Positions 54,213 through 62,980 of a stretch of 64,000 bases of DNA are shown piece after piece; position 1 is the stretch's first letter; each line of letters starts with the position of its first letter. The notes beneath the pieces are model-generated. The model was not told the DNA's origin. It did no database searches and was given only the letters and a program-made list of their open reading frames with translations. A program made the translations under genes and the position numbers. This stretch comes from Prorocentrum cordatum (taxonomy: Eukaryota > Sar > Dinophyceae > Prorocentrales > Prorocentraceae), in the NCBI GenBank assembly GCA_963575745.1, contig CAUYUJ010001303.1, positions 571,690-635,689 of the forward strand, given 5' to 3'.

Positions 54213-55169
54213 ATGAAACGCAAGGCAGAGGACGCATGGCGGGAGGTCGCTGTCGGGAAAGCAGCGCGCCAAGATGGCGCGAGCATGGGGGTGCTCTGCG
54301 TGACGGGCGGGCTGTGCCGAAGTCACGAGGGAGCAGCGGGATTTGCTCTGGAATGCGAGGAGCGCTGTGTTGTCTTGGGCGGCGAGATGAGCAATGAAGC
54401 CTTCGTGCCCGTCGGAAAGCACCGCCTGTGGATGCTCAAAGTGGTCGGCGGCCACAGTGCCGTGAAGGGCGCCTTGAGCGAAACAAACTTGTTAGAACAA
54501 TTGTATGAGAAGCTTCGCGCTGGAGAAGGATACAACGTGGATGAAGCGGCGACTCCTGTGATAGAGGCCCCCGCAGCAGCGGGGGTTGCAGCAGGGTCTC
54601 CCGCAGCAGCGGGAGAAAAAGGTCGGGATCCCATGGCGGATCTCCTCGGCACCGTCAAGGCCGCATCGAAAGCGAAGAAAACCCCTGAGAAACAGAAGGG
54701 GTTTCCTCGAGGCACGCTCTGCAGAGTAACCATGCCGATGTCTCCTAAGCCAGATGAGGCCGACGCGAAAGAGATTTGTGTGTATGAGAACAAATATGGG
54801 CAACTACTCGTTCATAGTCAGGACCTGCCTTGGCTTCTGCATTACCTGTGCGAGGAGAGCCAGGGCAAAGGCGCCCCCGAACCCAACGACGACGACGAGG
54901 ACGACGCTTTGGACGAGAAGCGCCCGTGGACCACCAGGTGGTGCCCGTCTGGGATGTGGGCACTGGAGGTCAAAGGAGGGCAAATGGCAGGCCGAACATG
55001 GGCCTCCAGGATTCAGGATCTGAACGAGGAGAAATGGTCCACAGGCGTGGCGTTGACGGAAGTGACGACGCCCTTGAAACAGTCCACCCGTGCGCAGCAA
55101 AAGCAGGTTCTTCTAGCGTTCTTGGAGGACGTGGCCCAGAAAGCCATCAAACAGGACACAAAGCAGTGA
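54213..55169 (+). CDS. Hypothetical protein, 318 aa, intact member of a duplicated pair
   Basis: The ATG at 54213 follows a hairpin copy (about 54183-54198) and is conserved in the second copy at 56076. The protein begins KRKAEDAWREVAVGKAARQD, then SMGVLCVTGGLCRSHEG and VPVGKHRLWMLKVVGGHSAV. Two hairpins at about 54568 and 54598 encode AAAG peptides in a linker. The second half has ICVYENKYGQLLVHSQDLPW, an acidic run NDDDEDDALDEKR (about residues 222-236), WCPSGMWALEVKGGQMAGRT and a helical C-terminus. It has no membrane segment and no motif I recognise. The intact frame plus a decayed paralogue supports real coding. Confidence 0.6.
   Translation: MKRKAEDAWREVAVGKAARQDGASMGVLCVTGGLCRSHEGAAGFALECEERCVVLGGEMSNEAFVPVGKHRLWMLKVVGGHSAVKGALSETNLLEQLYEKLRAGEGYNVDEAATPVIEAPAAAGVAAGSPAAAGEKGRDPMADLLGTVKAASKAKKTPEKQKGFPRGTLCRVTMPMSPKPDEADAKEICVYENKYGQLLVHSQDLPWLLHYLCEESQGKGAPEPNDDDEDDALDEKRPWTTRWCPSGMWALEVKGGQMAGRTWASRIQDLNEEKWSTGVALTEVTTPLKQSTRAQQKQVLLAFLEDVAQKAIKQDTKQ
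54597..54616. repeat. Hairpin exemplar, stem TCTCCCGC/GCGGGAGA
   Basis: Eight base pairs around loop AGCA. The outer pairs differ from other copies but are all complementary. The paralogue copy at about 56460 keeps the same stem. Confidence 0.9.
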
Positions 55170-55538
55170 TGCCCTCGTTATCCGCTCGCTGGCGCGCGCC
55201 GCAGCAGCGGCGCGCTGACCGCTACAACGGCTTTTTTTTGTGCAAACAGACTCGGTGCATGCACCGCACCAGCGGCGCGCTGACCGCCGAGGTGGATGCC
55301 TGCGGGTTCCTGTCGACTGGACAGGGGTTAGGGCGCGCGCGGGGGATCGCGAGCCTGCCGCTCTCCAGCGCTCGCGCGCTAGAGGACAAAAAGGAACTCG
55401 CGGAATCTGGCGAGGACGGGGCGGAGGGGTTGGGACCAGTAGGATGGGGGGGGGAGGGGGAGGAGGAGGAGGAGGAGAAGGAGGAGCAACAGCAGCAGCA
55501 ACATCACACTAGCAGCACCGACAGGAGGATCATTGCGA
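55170..55538. other. Spacer with perfect hairpin
   Basis: Contains the 9-bp-stem hairpin at 55194-55215 (arms GCGCGCCGC and GCGGCGCGC). About 70 bp later 'AGCGGCGCGCTGACCG' recurs without the left arm (about 55270). A GGA-rich tract lies at 55455-55485. No gene. Confidence 0.5.
55194..55215. repeat. Hairpin exemplar, stem GCGCGCCGC/GCGGCGCGC
   Basis: Nine base pairs around loop AGCA, in a spacer between genes. Confidence 0.9.
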
Positions 55539-55935
55539 GGATGCGGCCGTTTGCTTGCCCTGCGGCGCTGGGCTCAAGACAAGAGGGCGGCCGCGTGTGC
55601 GCGCGCATGGCTTCCGCATCGTGGCCGCCGCAGCCGCTCCGCCCCCAGACCCAGGCGACGCTCGCCCTGCAAACGCGCCTCTGCGGGTCGGGCACGACCG
55701 CGAGATCAACGAATGTGGAGTTTTTATAGCAACACGACAAAACTAAAGACCCCGACAGAGTGCTCATGAATCCACGGAAACGACAGAGACCAATATTCGG
55801 ATTCGGGTAATTACGTTATGCGCCGCAGCAGCGGCGCGGCTTGCCATTATGAATATGGCAAACGCACATGGAAGAATATTCATTTATGCTCGCAGTGGCC
55901 GTGGAAAAGCGACCACAAGAAGTGGTTAGGTTTTG
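55539..55935 (+). pseudogene. Broken copy of the start of the 57503 gene
   Basis: About 400 bp match 57423-57830. The initiator ATG of the intact gene is GTG here (near 55619), and the frame is lost soon after GHDREINE by small deletions, running into stops. The hairpin with arms GCGCCGC/GCGGCGC is kept at about 55820. Sequence then switches to the start of duplication unit 2 at about 55936. Confidence 0.75.
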
Positions 55936-56075
55936 GAGTCCGATGAGAAGTAGGAGGATTTGTTCGAGACGAGGAGTCCGCTTTCCATAGCCTTTTTCAG
56001 GCGGATCACCAGTGAGGGGAGTTGACACCTAGAACGCGGGCGCCTTCGCAGCAGCGAGGGCTTGCGCGCGGCGGC

Positions 56076-56625
56076 ATGAAACGCAAGGCATCGGAAACAT
56101 GGCGGGATGTCGTTATCGGGAAAGCAGCGCGTCAAGATGACGCGAGCATGGGGGTGCTCTGCGCGACGGGCGGACTGTGCCGAAGTCACGAGGGAACATC
56201 GGGATTTGCTCTGGAATTTGAGGAGCGCTATGTTCCCTTTGGCGGCGAGGAAAACCTAGATGCCTTCGTGCCCGTCGGAAAGCACCGCCTGTGCATGCTC
56301 AAGGTGGTCCGTGGTCTCAGTGCCGTGAAGGGCGCCTTGAACGAAACGACAATGTTAGAGCAAGTGCTTGGGAAGCTTCGCGTCGGAGAAGGAGGCAACG
56401 TGGATGAAGCGTCGACTCCTGTGAAAAAAACGCTTCCGCAGCAGCGGGGGTTGCAGCAGGATCTCCCGCAGCAGCGGGAGAAAAAGGTCGGGATCCCATG
56501 GCGGATCTCCTCGGAACCGTGAAGGGCGCATCGAAAGCGAAGAAGGTGGCGGCGCGTCGCCAACCGGAGAAAACCCCTGAGAAACAGAAAATATTGTCTC
56601 GAGGCACGCTCTGCCTCTCGCTCCG
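56076..56625 (+). pseudogene. Truncated copy of the 54213 gene
   Basis: Starts with the conserved ATG and KRKASETWRDVVIGKAARQD, and matches the intact paralogue through 'RGTLC'. A frame change near the hairpin at about 56430 closes the ORF at 56522. The homologous sequence continues in other frames to about 56620, then stops where unrelated TA-rich DNA begins. The second half of the gene (equivalent to 54720-55169) is missing. Confidence 0.75.
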
Positions 56626-57422
56626 CGCGGTCGTCTTGGGCGGCGTCGGGCCTCCGCTGACTGATTACATGATGCATATATGTATATATTGTGTATGTAT
56701 GGTGTGTCGACGTATATGTATGTACATACGTATATGTGTGTATTTATATATATGTATGCATATATAACACGGTCGCAGGGGCGTGGCCCGCGGCCCAGGG
56801 CGGGGCCCGAGACTCTGGGACAGGACATGGGGCCTCATCATCGTAGGATGCTCATCATTCTCATCATCGCCATGATGGGGGGGGAGGAGGGGACAGCTAC
56901 CAGCTGCGCGCTGGCGCCACCGCCGCTCCCCCGCGCCCGCCGGCGCATCCGCAGTGCGGCTGCGGGAGGGGCTGCGCCTCAATTCCTGCAGAGGCGGCCT
57001 GCAGGGATGTTGCACTTTTGGCGTCTAGTACAAACGCCCGAGCGGCCCGCTTTTTTTTTTGGGGGGGGCTCTTGCTTCACGGTGGAAGAGGAGACTATCA
57101 TCATCCCCCGTGCCGCGTTCGCCTTCCCTCGACGACGATGTCGACGACTTCCTACATTCTGGCCTTGTTTTCTGGGGAGTGTTCTCGGAGTCGTTCGGGG
57201 CGTTCGTTCGTGCGCGCATGCTTCTGAGTTTTCTGCGCGTCGTTCGGGCCGCTCGTCCTGGTGCGAGTCGTTCGGGCCCCTCCTCACCAGCCCATCTCGC
57301 AGCAGCAACCCTCGCGAAGCATGCCGACGGTCGTGTTTTTTCAGGCGTGTGTCCGCTGGTCCCCGCATATCTCCCTTGTTCCTCGTTCCTCCCGCCCCCT
57401 TGTACACCCTCCTTGTGGGGGG
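56626..57422. other. Insertion-like DNA between duplicated blocks
   Basis: TA-rich microsatellite (56670-56765), then GC-rich sequence without a gene, a T/G homopolymer junction at about 57051-57067 and pyrimidine-rich parts. It replaces the 3' half of the truncated gene. No terminal repeats that would define a transposon are visible to me. Confidence 0.5.
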
Positions 57423-57502
57423 ATGCGGCCGTTTGCTTGCCCTGCAGCGCTGGGCTCGAGACCAGAGGGCGGCCGCGTGTGCGCGCGCATGGCTTCGGCA
57501 TC

Positions 57503-58666
57503 ATGGCCGCCGCAGCCGCTCCGCCCCCAGACCCAGGAGACGCTCGCCCTGCAAACGCGCCTCTGCGAGTCGGGCACGACCGCGAGGCCAACGAATTTGT
57601 GGAGTTTTGGTACCAAGAAGACAAAAAGAAAGACCCCGACTTCGTGCTCATGAACCCACGGAAACTAAAGGGGGCAATATTCGGATTCGGGTACGTTATG
57701 CGCCGCAGCAGCGGCGCGGCTTGCCATTATGACTCTGGCAGACGCATGTGTAAGAAGATTCATTTCTGCTCGCAGTGGCCGTGTCCCAGCGACCGTCGTC
57801 TGGCGGACGGTTCCGTGGACTACAATAAGTGGTCAGACTTGCAAGCGCCCTGGCATTTAGCGCAATGCGCGGGCGGGTGGCCCGCAGGAGCGGGAGCCCC
57901 CGCAGCAGCGGAGGCGCCGGCCGAGGCGTGCGAGGCCCCTGCTGAAGCGGCAGCGGAGCCGTCGGTGGGCCCTGCTGAAGGCCCCGCAGCAGCGGGGCCG
58001 TCAGCGGAGGCGTGCGTGGCCCCTGCTGAAGTGGCAGCGGAGCCGTATGTGGGCTCTTCTGACGGCCCCGCAGCAGCGGGTGCGTCAGCGGAAGCGTGCG
58101 TGCCTCCTCCTGTAGTGGCGGCGGCGCCGTGCGCGTGCCCTTCTGCAGAGCCCGCCACAGCGGAGGCGTCCGTAGGTCCTGCTGGCGCGCCTGGCGCCGA
58201 CGCAATCGCCGAGGCCGCTTCCGCAGTGGAGTCTGTCTTGAAGGACTCCGCGGCAACGGCAGCTCTCTCAGCAAAGGAGACTGCCCCTGTCGCTTTCCCC
58301 CAACCCGCCCCGCTTGTTGTTCGCGACGTAGCGGAACCCGTGCTTCCAGGGGCGGAAGTTGCGGCAGTTACCGCCTGTGAACAGACAGCCGCGACAGCAG
58401 GCGCTGCGGTTGCCCCTGCAGGCGCCCCCGCAGCAGCGGGGGCGCCTGCAGGGGCACTTTCAGAACAAGGCCAGAGGTGCTTCGAGAAATTGATGCAGCT
58501 GTCGCGCAGTATTCGCGGAAGGCCGGGGGGAGGCCGAGAGTGGATAGGATATTCTGCTTTCGTAATCTTTGCGCTGTTGCGGAAGGTGCGCGTCTACGTG
58601 TGGGAAGGACGCAACAGAGTCGACCTTTGCAAAGCTGTCTTGCCGCCGTGGAAACTAGAGGAGTAA
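57503..58666 (+). CDS. Hypothetical Ala-rich protein, N-terminal part of the OTU/transposase frame
   Basis: The ATG at 57503 opens 387 codons. Residues 1-100 are balanced, with NEFVEFWYQEDKKKDPDFVL, LKGAIFGFGYVMRRSSGAAC and a Cys-rich RRMCKKIHFCSQWPC. A long Ala/Pro/Glu linker, largely made of hairpin copies, runs to about residue 310. The C-terminus is globular: CFEKLMQLSRSIRGRPGGGR, REWIGYSAFVIFALLRKVRV and YVWEGRNRVDLCKAVLPPWK. It ends at TAA 58664-58666. The same frame stays open beyond, without an ATG, into the OTU-like part. The WIGYSAF...VRVYVW segment could be half of the same protease fold; this is inference. Confidence 0.6.
   Translation: MAAAAAPPPDPGDARPANAPLRVGHDREANEFVEFWYQEDKKKDPDFVLMNPRKLKGAIFGFGYVMRRSSGAACHYDSGRRMCKKIHFCSQWPCPSDRRLADGSVDYNKWSDLQAPWHLAQCAGGWPAGAGAPAAAEAPAEACEAPAEAAAEPSVGPAEGPAAAGPSAEACVAPAEVAAEPYVGSSDGPAAAGASAEACVPPPVVAAAPCACPSAEPATAEASVGPAGAPGADAIAEAASAVESVLKDSAATAALSAKETAPVAFPQPAPLVVRDVAEPVLPGAEVAAVTACEQTAATAGAAVAPAGAPAAAGAPAGALSEQGQRCFEKLMQLSRSIRGRPGGGREWIGYSAFVIFALLRKVRVYVWEGRNRVDLCKAVLPPWKLEE
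57980..57999. repeat. Hairpin exemplar, stem GGCCCCGC/GCGGGGCC
   Basis: Eight base pairs around loop AGCA, inside the Ala-rich linker of the gene at 57503. Confidence 0.9.
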
Positions 58667-58963
58667 ACCCGCGAGCCTGCGGTGGACGCGATCGCGTGTT
58701 GCGCCGTCCCCCGAGACTCGGGGCCACCGGACTGGGCCCCCGTGTCGGAGGAGTATCCTTTGTTTCGATGCAATCATTTTATCGCAGGCGTCTCCACCGA
58801 CTTTGTGGATTTCACGGGAGATGCTTCGACGGTGGGCGGTTTCTATTCGGCTCTCGGTGTGTTCGTCGTGTCCACAGTCGCAGACGGGGACTGCGGTTTG
58901 GATTGCATGTTGCAGATGACCCAGGAGGTTTCCACGCGAGAGTCTCGCAGGGAGCTCCGCCAG
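58667..58963 (+). CDS. OTU-like cysteine protease segment
   Basis: In the frame of the preceding gene, after its TAA, the sequence reads PLFRCNHFIAGVSTDFVDF, then VFVVSTVADGDCGLDCMLQM and STRESRRELRQ. A hydrophobic strand, then DGDC with the presumed nucleophile Cys, then a helix and an R-x-x-L-R stretch, is the pattern at the start of OTU-family deubiquitinase domains. No ATG lies between the TAA and the DGDC motif, so independent translation is unlikely. The exon appears to be spliced to 59138 (RRELRQ joined to DIADYIVQRVRLARFL), which continues the OTU-like helix well. OTU and other cysteine proteases occur in some large eukaryotic transposons. Confidence 0.5.
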
Positions 58964-59137
58964 GACAGTTGCTCTCTCCGACCACCCTGATCCTTCGCTT
59001 CCATCTCTGCTGCCCCCACATGCTCTTCCCCTCCTTGTCTCCCCATTCTGCCATCATGCCTCTCCCATCCCGCCCTTCTCTCCCCTCGTGCCCTCCCCAC
59101 CGAGTCTCCTTGCCCCTCCTCCATGCCCGCCCGCCAG
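58964..59137 (+). other. Putative GA-AG intron bounded by a direct repeat
   Basis: Donor CAG|GACAGTTG and acceptor CCGCCAG|GACATC share the repeat CGCCAGGACA. The 174-bp interior is pyrimidine-rich and contains an in-frame TGA (58988-58990), while splicing keeps the phase. GA and GC donors and a G after the acceptor AG are known for dinoflagellate nuclear introns. The ATG at 59123 would then be inside the intron and not a start. Confidence 0.6.
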
Positions 59138-61780
59138 GACATCGCGGACTACATCGTGCAAAGGGTGCGGCTGGCGCGGTTCCTCGACGCGATGGTCCTG
59201 ACACAAGAAGTCACGCAGGATGACGTCCAGGAGCTTCGTCGCCTGCAGAGCGCCTTAGACGGCGAAGAACTTGTCCCGCAGCCTGGCCACGCCGCCCCCC
59301 CGAGAGCACAGGGCGTTGCCGCCGCAGCAGCGGCGGCGCCACCTGAGGACTTGGCAGTGGTGGAAGTCGACGCCGAGGCTGTCTGTCAGGAGCTCGTGCA
59401 AGCCATCCAATGGTGGACAGGACTGACAGACGCTGCGTGCGCCCTGGACGTAGCTCGGGAGTTGATGCCCGCAGAGCCCAGAATGCGAGAGGAGCAGCAT
59501 TTTTTTTTTTTTTTTTGTTTTCTTTTTTTTTTATTTCTTCTTTTTTTTTTTTTTTTTTTTTTTTATTATTCTTCTTTTTTTTTTTTTTTTTCTTTTTTTG
59601 CTTTTTCTTTTTTTGTTCTTTCTTTTTTCTTTTTTTTGTTTTTTTTTCTGCTCTCGAGGTACAGGAACCGCGGCTGCGAGCGCAAAGCCCCCGCCCAAAA
59701 CAAGAAGCGCGTGGTGGCCCCGTCGCTCCTGTGCTCGAGGATGGAGATAGCGGGTGCTTTCGACGAGCACATGCGCTCTTTAGGCTGGACGCCTGGAGAC
59801 CGCTTTCCGTATGGAGGGGCGCGTTCATTCATGGATGCGTGGGGCTGGGGTTCCATGTCCCGTCTCCCTCTCAGGAAGCGCACGCGCGTTGTGCGGCGCT
59901 GGCACAAGGCTTTTCTGTCGTCGAAATACGCTTCCGCAGTAGCGGAGGCTGTTCGGCAGCCGCGGGGACACGAGAAGCAGCACGGGCAGGGGCGCCTCCT
60001 GAAGTGGAAAGGGCGGAAAAGGATACCACAACAGGGACAGGGCCCAGCTCGAAAATGCCCTTGGCTGCGGCAAGCTCTGTTTGAATGGTGGAGTTCCATT
60101 CGGCACAGTGCGGATTGGAAGATGATCAAAAGTGGAATGCGAAGTACCCAAAGAGAGCCAGCGAAGATAGCAAGGTTCACGCAAAGCATGCTCCAGACCA
60201 AAGCGTTGGAGCTCATGGGCGAGTACGTCACGCAGCAGCTGCGGATCGGGCAGCGACCCGCCGCCGCGGAGTTGAGGTCGCGCTGGTGGGCCTCCTTGCG
60301 CAAGGAATACGGCCTCAGCATGCGGTACCCGAACAGGAAGTACAAGTGCCCGCTGCCCGTCTTGGAAGAGCGCCTCGAGCGAGGCTGGCTGAACGTGTTT
60401 AGGGTGCGCGCCGCGTGCGTGCTACTCAACGAGCAGGATCCCGAGATGGAGAACTTCGACCAGTCGCCTTTCCACCACAATGAAACAGGATCTGCTGGCG
60501 TGAGGACCCTCGCAGTAGCGGGGGTCGAAGTGCCACTGGTGGAGTGCCACGGCGCGGTGCGGGAGCGGTGGACGGCCAATTTCATGACAATGAGCGACAA
60601 GGATCGACTGCGGAGAGAAGGCCCCCCACCGATGGAGTGCATGTTCAAGGCGGAGGGGGGAGGAGAGCAGTTGAGGCCGCGCCTGCTCGAACACCTTCGG
60701 CGCCGAGGGTTCGGCAGATGGGTGTCGGCGACCACCAGCACCAAGGGGTCTTACCGGACACCGTGCGTGCTCGCGTACCTGGACCGCCACCTCCCTCATC
60801 TGCCAGAGCCTCCGCAGCAGCGGGAGTGGAGAATTATGATGGCGGATGATCATGGCCCTCAATTGTCCCCGCTTGTGAGTAAGCTATGTTGGTCTCGAGG
60901 GTACGTGTTCATCCCGCACGGGGGCGGCGTAACCCCAATCCTCCAAACTGTGGACACACATCTGAATCAACACGCCAAGCGCGAGTACATGAAGAGAGAA
61001 GGTGCCGCGCTGCTGAGAGCCATGAGGCTGGGCCAGTGCGTCCCACAGCTGGACAAGTTAGAATGCATTGACTTGATGGTGGAAGTGATGTCCCAAATGA
61101 GTCTTCACTTGGCTGCGGCAGACGGGTACTGGGAAACTGGTTTCAAGGCAAATCTGTGGGATGCGGACTTGGACGCGCGCATATGCAAGGAGGCAGGCCA
61201 TTTCGGGAGAAAGTTGGGGATGCGTAAGAAGGTCGCCGCCGCAGTAGCGGAGGTCGAAGAAGAGGTACAGGCGGGGCGCTTGAGATGGACTTACAAAGAC
61301 ATCATGCGATTGGTCCTCCCGCACCCTCGACGCGGCCACTGCGACGACGTGTTCGCAAACCTTGGAGACGACGCGGCTCTGGACGAGGGCGACGAGATTT
61401 GGCATGGCATGGAGGGGGCGGAAGACGCAGCCGAGGGTCTCCGCAGCAGCGGGGGCACTGAGGGTGGCAATTCCGTCGACGCCCTCGAAGGAGATGAAGA
61501 TGATGGGAGCGAGGACGACGACGGGTGGGGCGCCGCTGGCGAGTTTGACTACGAATGGGCCAATCAAAGTCTCACCGCAGCAGCGGCGGGGGAGAGCGCG
61601 CTGGAGGCACCGCCTGGCCTGTCGACGTCTCGTATGGAAACTGCGGAGCAGACGTCTGACTTGATGAGAACGTATTCGTCGATCGCTGAGGAGTTGCGCA
61701 GCTGGGGCGACATCGCGGGGGCCACGTTCATGGAGACGCAATTACGGAAAGAACGGAGGCGAGTGCGTGAAGTGTCGTAG
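59138..61780 (+). CDS. DDE-type (DD35D) transposase-like protein
   Basis: Numbering from the in-frame ATG at 59123: residues 10-110 form a helical part with Ala-rich hairpin peptide. A T-rich tract (59499-59650) interrupts and is probably intronic. Residues about 345-430 (TQQLRIGQRPAAAELRSRWW and following helices) resemble the DNA-binding helices before a transposase core. The core shows three acidic positions in the right setting: D446 in NFDQSPFHHNE, D575 in MMADDHGPQ and D611 in GVTPILQTVDTHLNQHAKREY. The last two have 35 residues between them. The final motif matches the 'HTTHLLQPLDV' region of Tigger/pogo-like DDE_1 proteins. An acidic, Trp-poor tail follows, ending at TAG 61778. Mobility cannot be judged: no terminal repeats were identified. 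Confidence 0.75.
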   Translation, partial: DIADYIVQRVRLARFLDAMVLTQEVTQDDVQELRRLQSALDGEELVPQPGHAAPPRAQGVAAAAAAAPPEDLAVVEVDAEAVCQELVQAIQWWTGLTDAACALDVARELMPAEPRMREEQHFFFFFCFLFFLFLLFFFFFFFYYSSFFFFFSFFAFSFFVLSFFFFLFFFLLSRYRNRGCERKAPAQNKKRVVAPSLLCSRMEIAGAFDEHMRSLGWTPGDRFPYGGARSFMDAWGWGSMSRLPLRKRTRVVRRWHKAFLSSKYASAVAEAVRQPRGHEKQHGQGRLLKWKGRKRIPQQGQGPARKCPWLRQALFEWWSSIRHSADWKMIKSGMRSTQREPAKIARFTQSMLQTKALELMGEYVTQQLRIGQRPAAAELRSRWWASLRKEYGLSMRYPNRKYKCPLPVLEERLERGWLNVFRVRAACVLLNEQDPEMENFDQSPFHHNETGSAGVRTLAVAGVEVPLVECHGAVRERWTANFMTMSDKDRLRREGPPPMECMFKAEGGGEQLRPRLLEHLRRRGFGRWVSATTSTKGSYRTPCVLAYLDRHLPHLPEPPQQREWRIMMADDHGPQLSPLVSKLCWSRGYVFIPHGGGVTPILQTVDTHLNQHAKREYMKREGAALLRAMRLGQCVPQLDKLECIDLMVEVMSQMSLHLAAADGYWETGFKANLWDADLDARICKEAGHFGRKLGMRKKVAAAVAEVEEEVQAGRLRWTYKDIMRLVLPHPRRGHCDDVFANLGDDAALDEGDEIWHGMEGAEDAAEGLRSSGGTEGGNSVDALEGDEDDGSEDDDGWGAAGEFDYEWANQSLTAAAAGESALEAPPGLSTSRMETAEQTSDLMRTYSSIAEELRSWGDIAGATFMETQLRKERRRVREVS
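59499..59650 (+). repeat. Poly-T tract, probably intronic
   Basis: About 150 bp of T with few C, G or A, giving poly-Phe in the transposase frame. A poly-Phe run of about 45 residues is implausible in this protein. An intron polypyrimidine tract followed by an acceptor (CTCTCGAG or GTACAG near 59660) fits better. Exact borders are not resolved. Confidence 0.6.
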
Positions 61781-62338
61781 GAAGATCCTGGGGTTCAGCG
61801 AGCCCTCGCAGCATACGAGGACGCCCGCGAGGCGACGCTCAGAAACGAGAAACGACAGCGGGATGTCGAGGCGCGGCGCAGAGAAGAGCTAACCCGCCTG
61901 GGGGACGACGTAAAGAAAGCGCGCAAGCTGCTGAGGACACAGAAAGCCAAACTCTTAGACGCAGAGGCAGCCATAGATATCAAACACAGGATGAAGCATG
62001 TCGGGTTATCCGAGCTGGGCGCGGGCCTTCGCAGCTGCGGAGGCGCGGCGGGTCGAACGTCGAGGTGCGACGCGCTGAATCGCCTTGCGATTTTGGGTTC
62101 TGGGCTTTCTGCAGCTCAGCGGTCAGATTTTGACTGGTTTCGGCGGGAATGGGACGCCGCTGGCATGGTGGACTTCGGTGGAAAGTGGCCGGAGACGTTT
62201 GCCACATGGTTGCAGAACGTCATAGACGAGTACTTGGGGGGCAACCCGAGAGCTTTCAGCATGTTTGTGCACAGTGAGACGCGACGCCGTCTGTCTGGCT
62301 CCCTGGCGCTTGCGCTCCCTGCAGCTGGGGGCCTCTGA
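61781..62338 (+). CDS. Coiled-coil extension after an in-frame TAG
   Basis: The frame of the transposase stays open for 185 codons after the single TAG at 61778. It begins with a strongly helical, charged stretch (VQRALAAYEDAREATLRNEK, ARRREELTRLGDDVKKARKL, RTQKAKLLDAEAAIDIKHRM), then a globular part with DWFRREWDAAGMVDFGGKWP and ETFATWLQNVIDEYLGGNPR. The first ATG is at 61991, inside the domain. It stops at 62338, but a coding-like continuation (GCEFGQQPLHFHLPATEVPR) lies in another frame to about 62500; a five-G run near 62326 could explain the switch. It is either the real C-terminus with a nonsense change, readthrough or editing, or a separate gene. Confidence 0.5.
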   Translation, partial: EDPGVQRALAAYEDAREATLRNEKRQRDVEARRREELTRLGDDVKKARKLLRTQKAKLLDAEAAIDIKHRMKHVGLSELGAGLRSCGGAAGRTSRCDALNRLAILGSGLSAAQRSDFDWFRREWDAAGMVDFGGKWPETFATWLQNVIDEYLGGNPRAFSMFVHSETRRRLSGSLALALPAAGGL

Positions 62339-62501
62339 GAGGCGCGGCCCGCCGCAGCAGCGGCGAGGCGCGGGGTGTGAGTTCGGGCAGCAGCCGCTGC
62401 ACTTCCACCTGCCTGCGACTGAGGTGCCGCGTGCGCGCGCGGACGTAGCGCAGGCCTTGCGCAGAAGAAACAGGGAGGAGGGGGGGCGGGGGAGGAGGTG
62501 A

Positions 62502-62980
<479 letters not shown>

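Larger units (their letters stand above)
54078..55935. repeat. Tandem segmental duplication, unit 1
   Basis: Begins near 'GGAGTAGGAGGATCTGTTCG' and contains the gene at 54213 and a broken copy of the start of the gene at 57503. Unit 2 begins at about 55936 with the same sequence. Unit 1 keeps the first gene and lost the second; unit 2 did the reverse. Confidence 0.8.

Noticed and set aside
59488-59660. Poly-Phe run as a real membrane domain of the transposase
   Set aside because: It is a poly-T tract; an intron pyrimidine tract is more likely.
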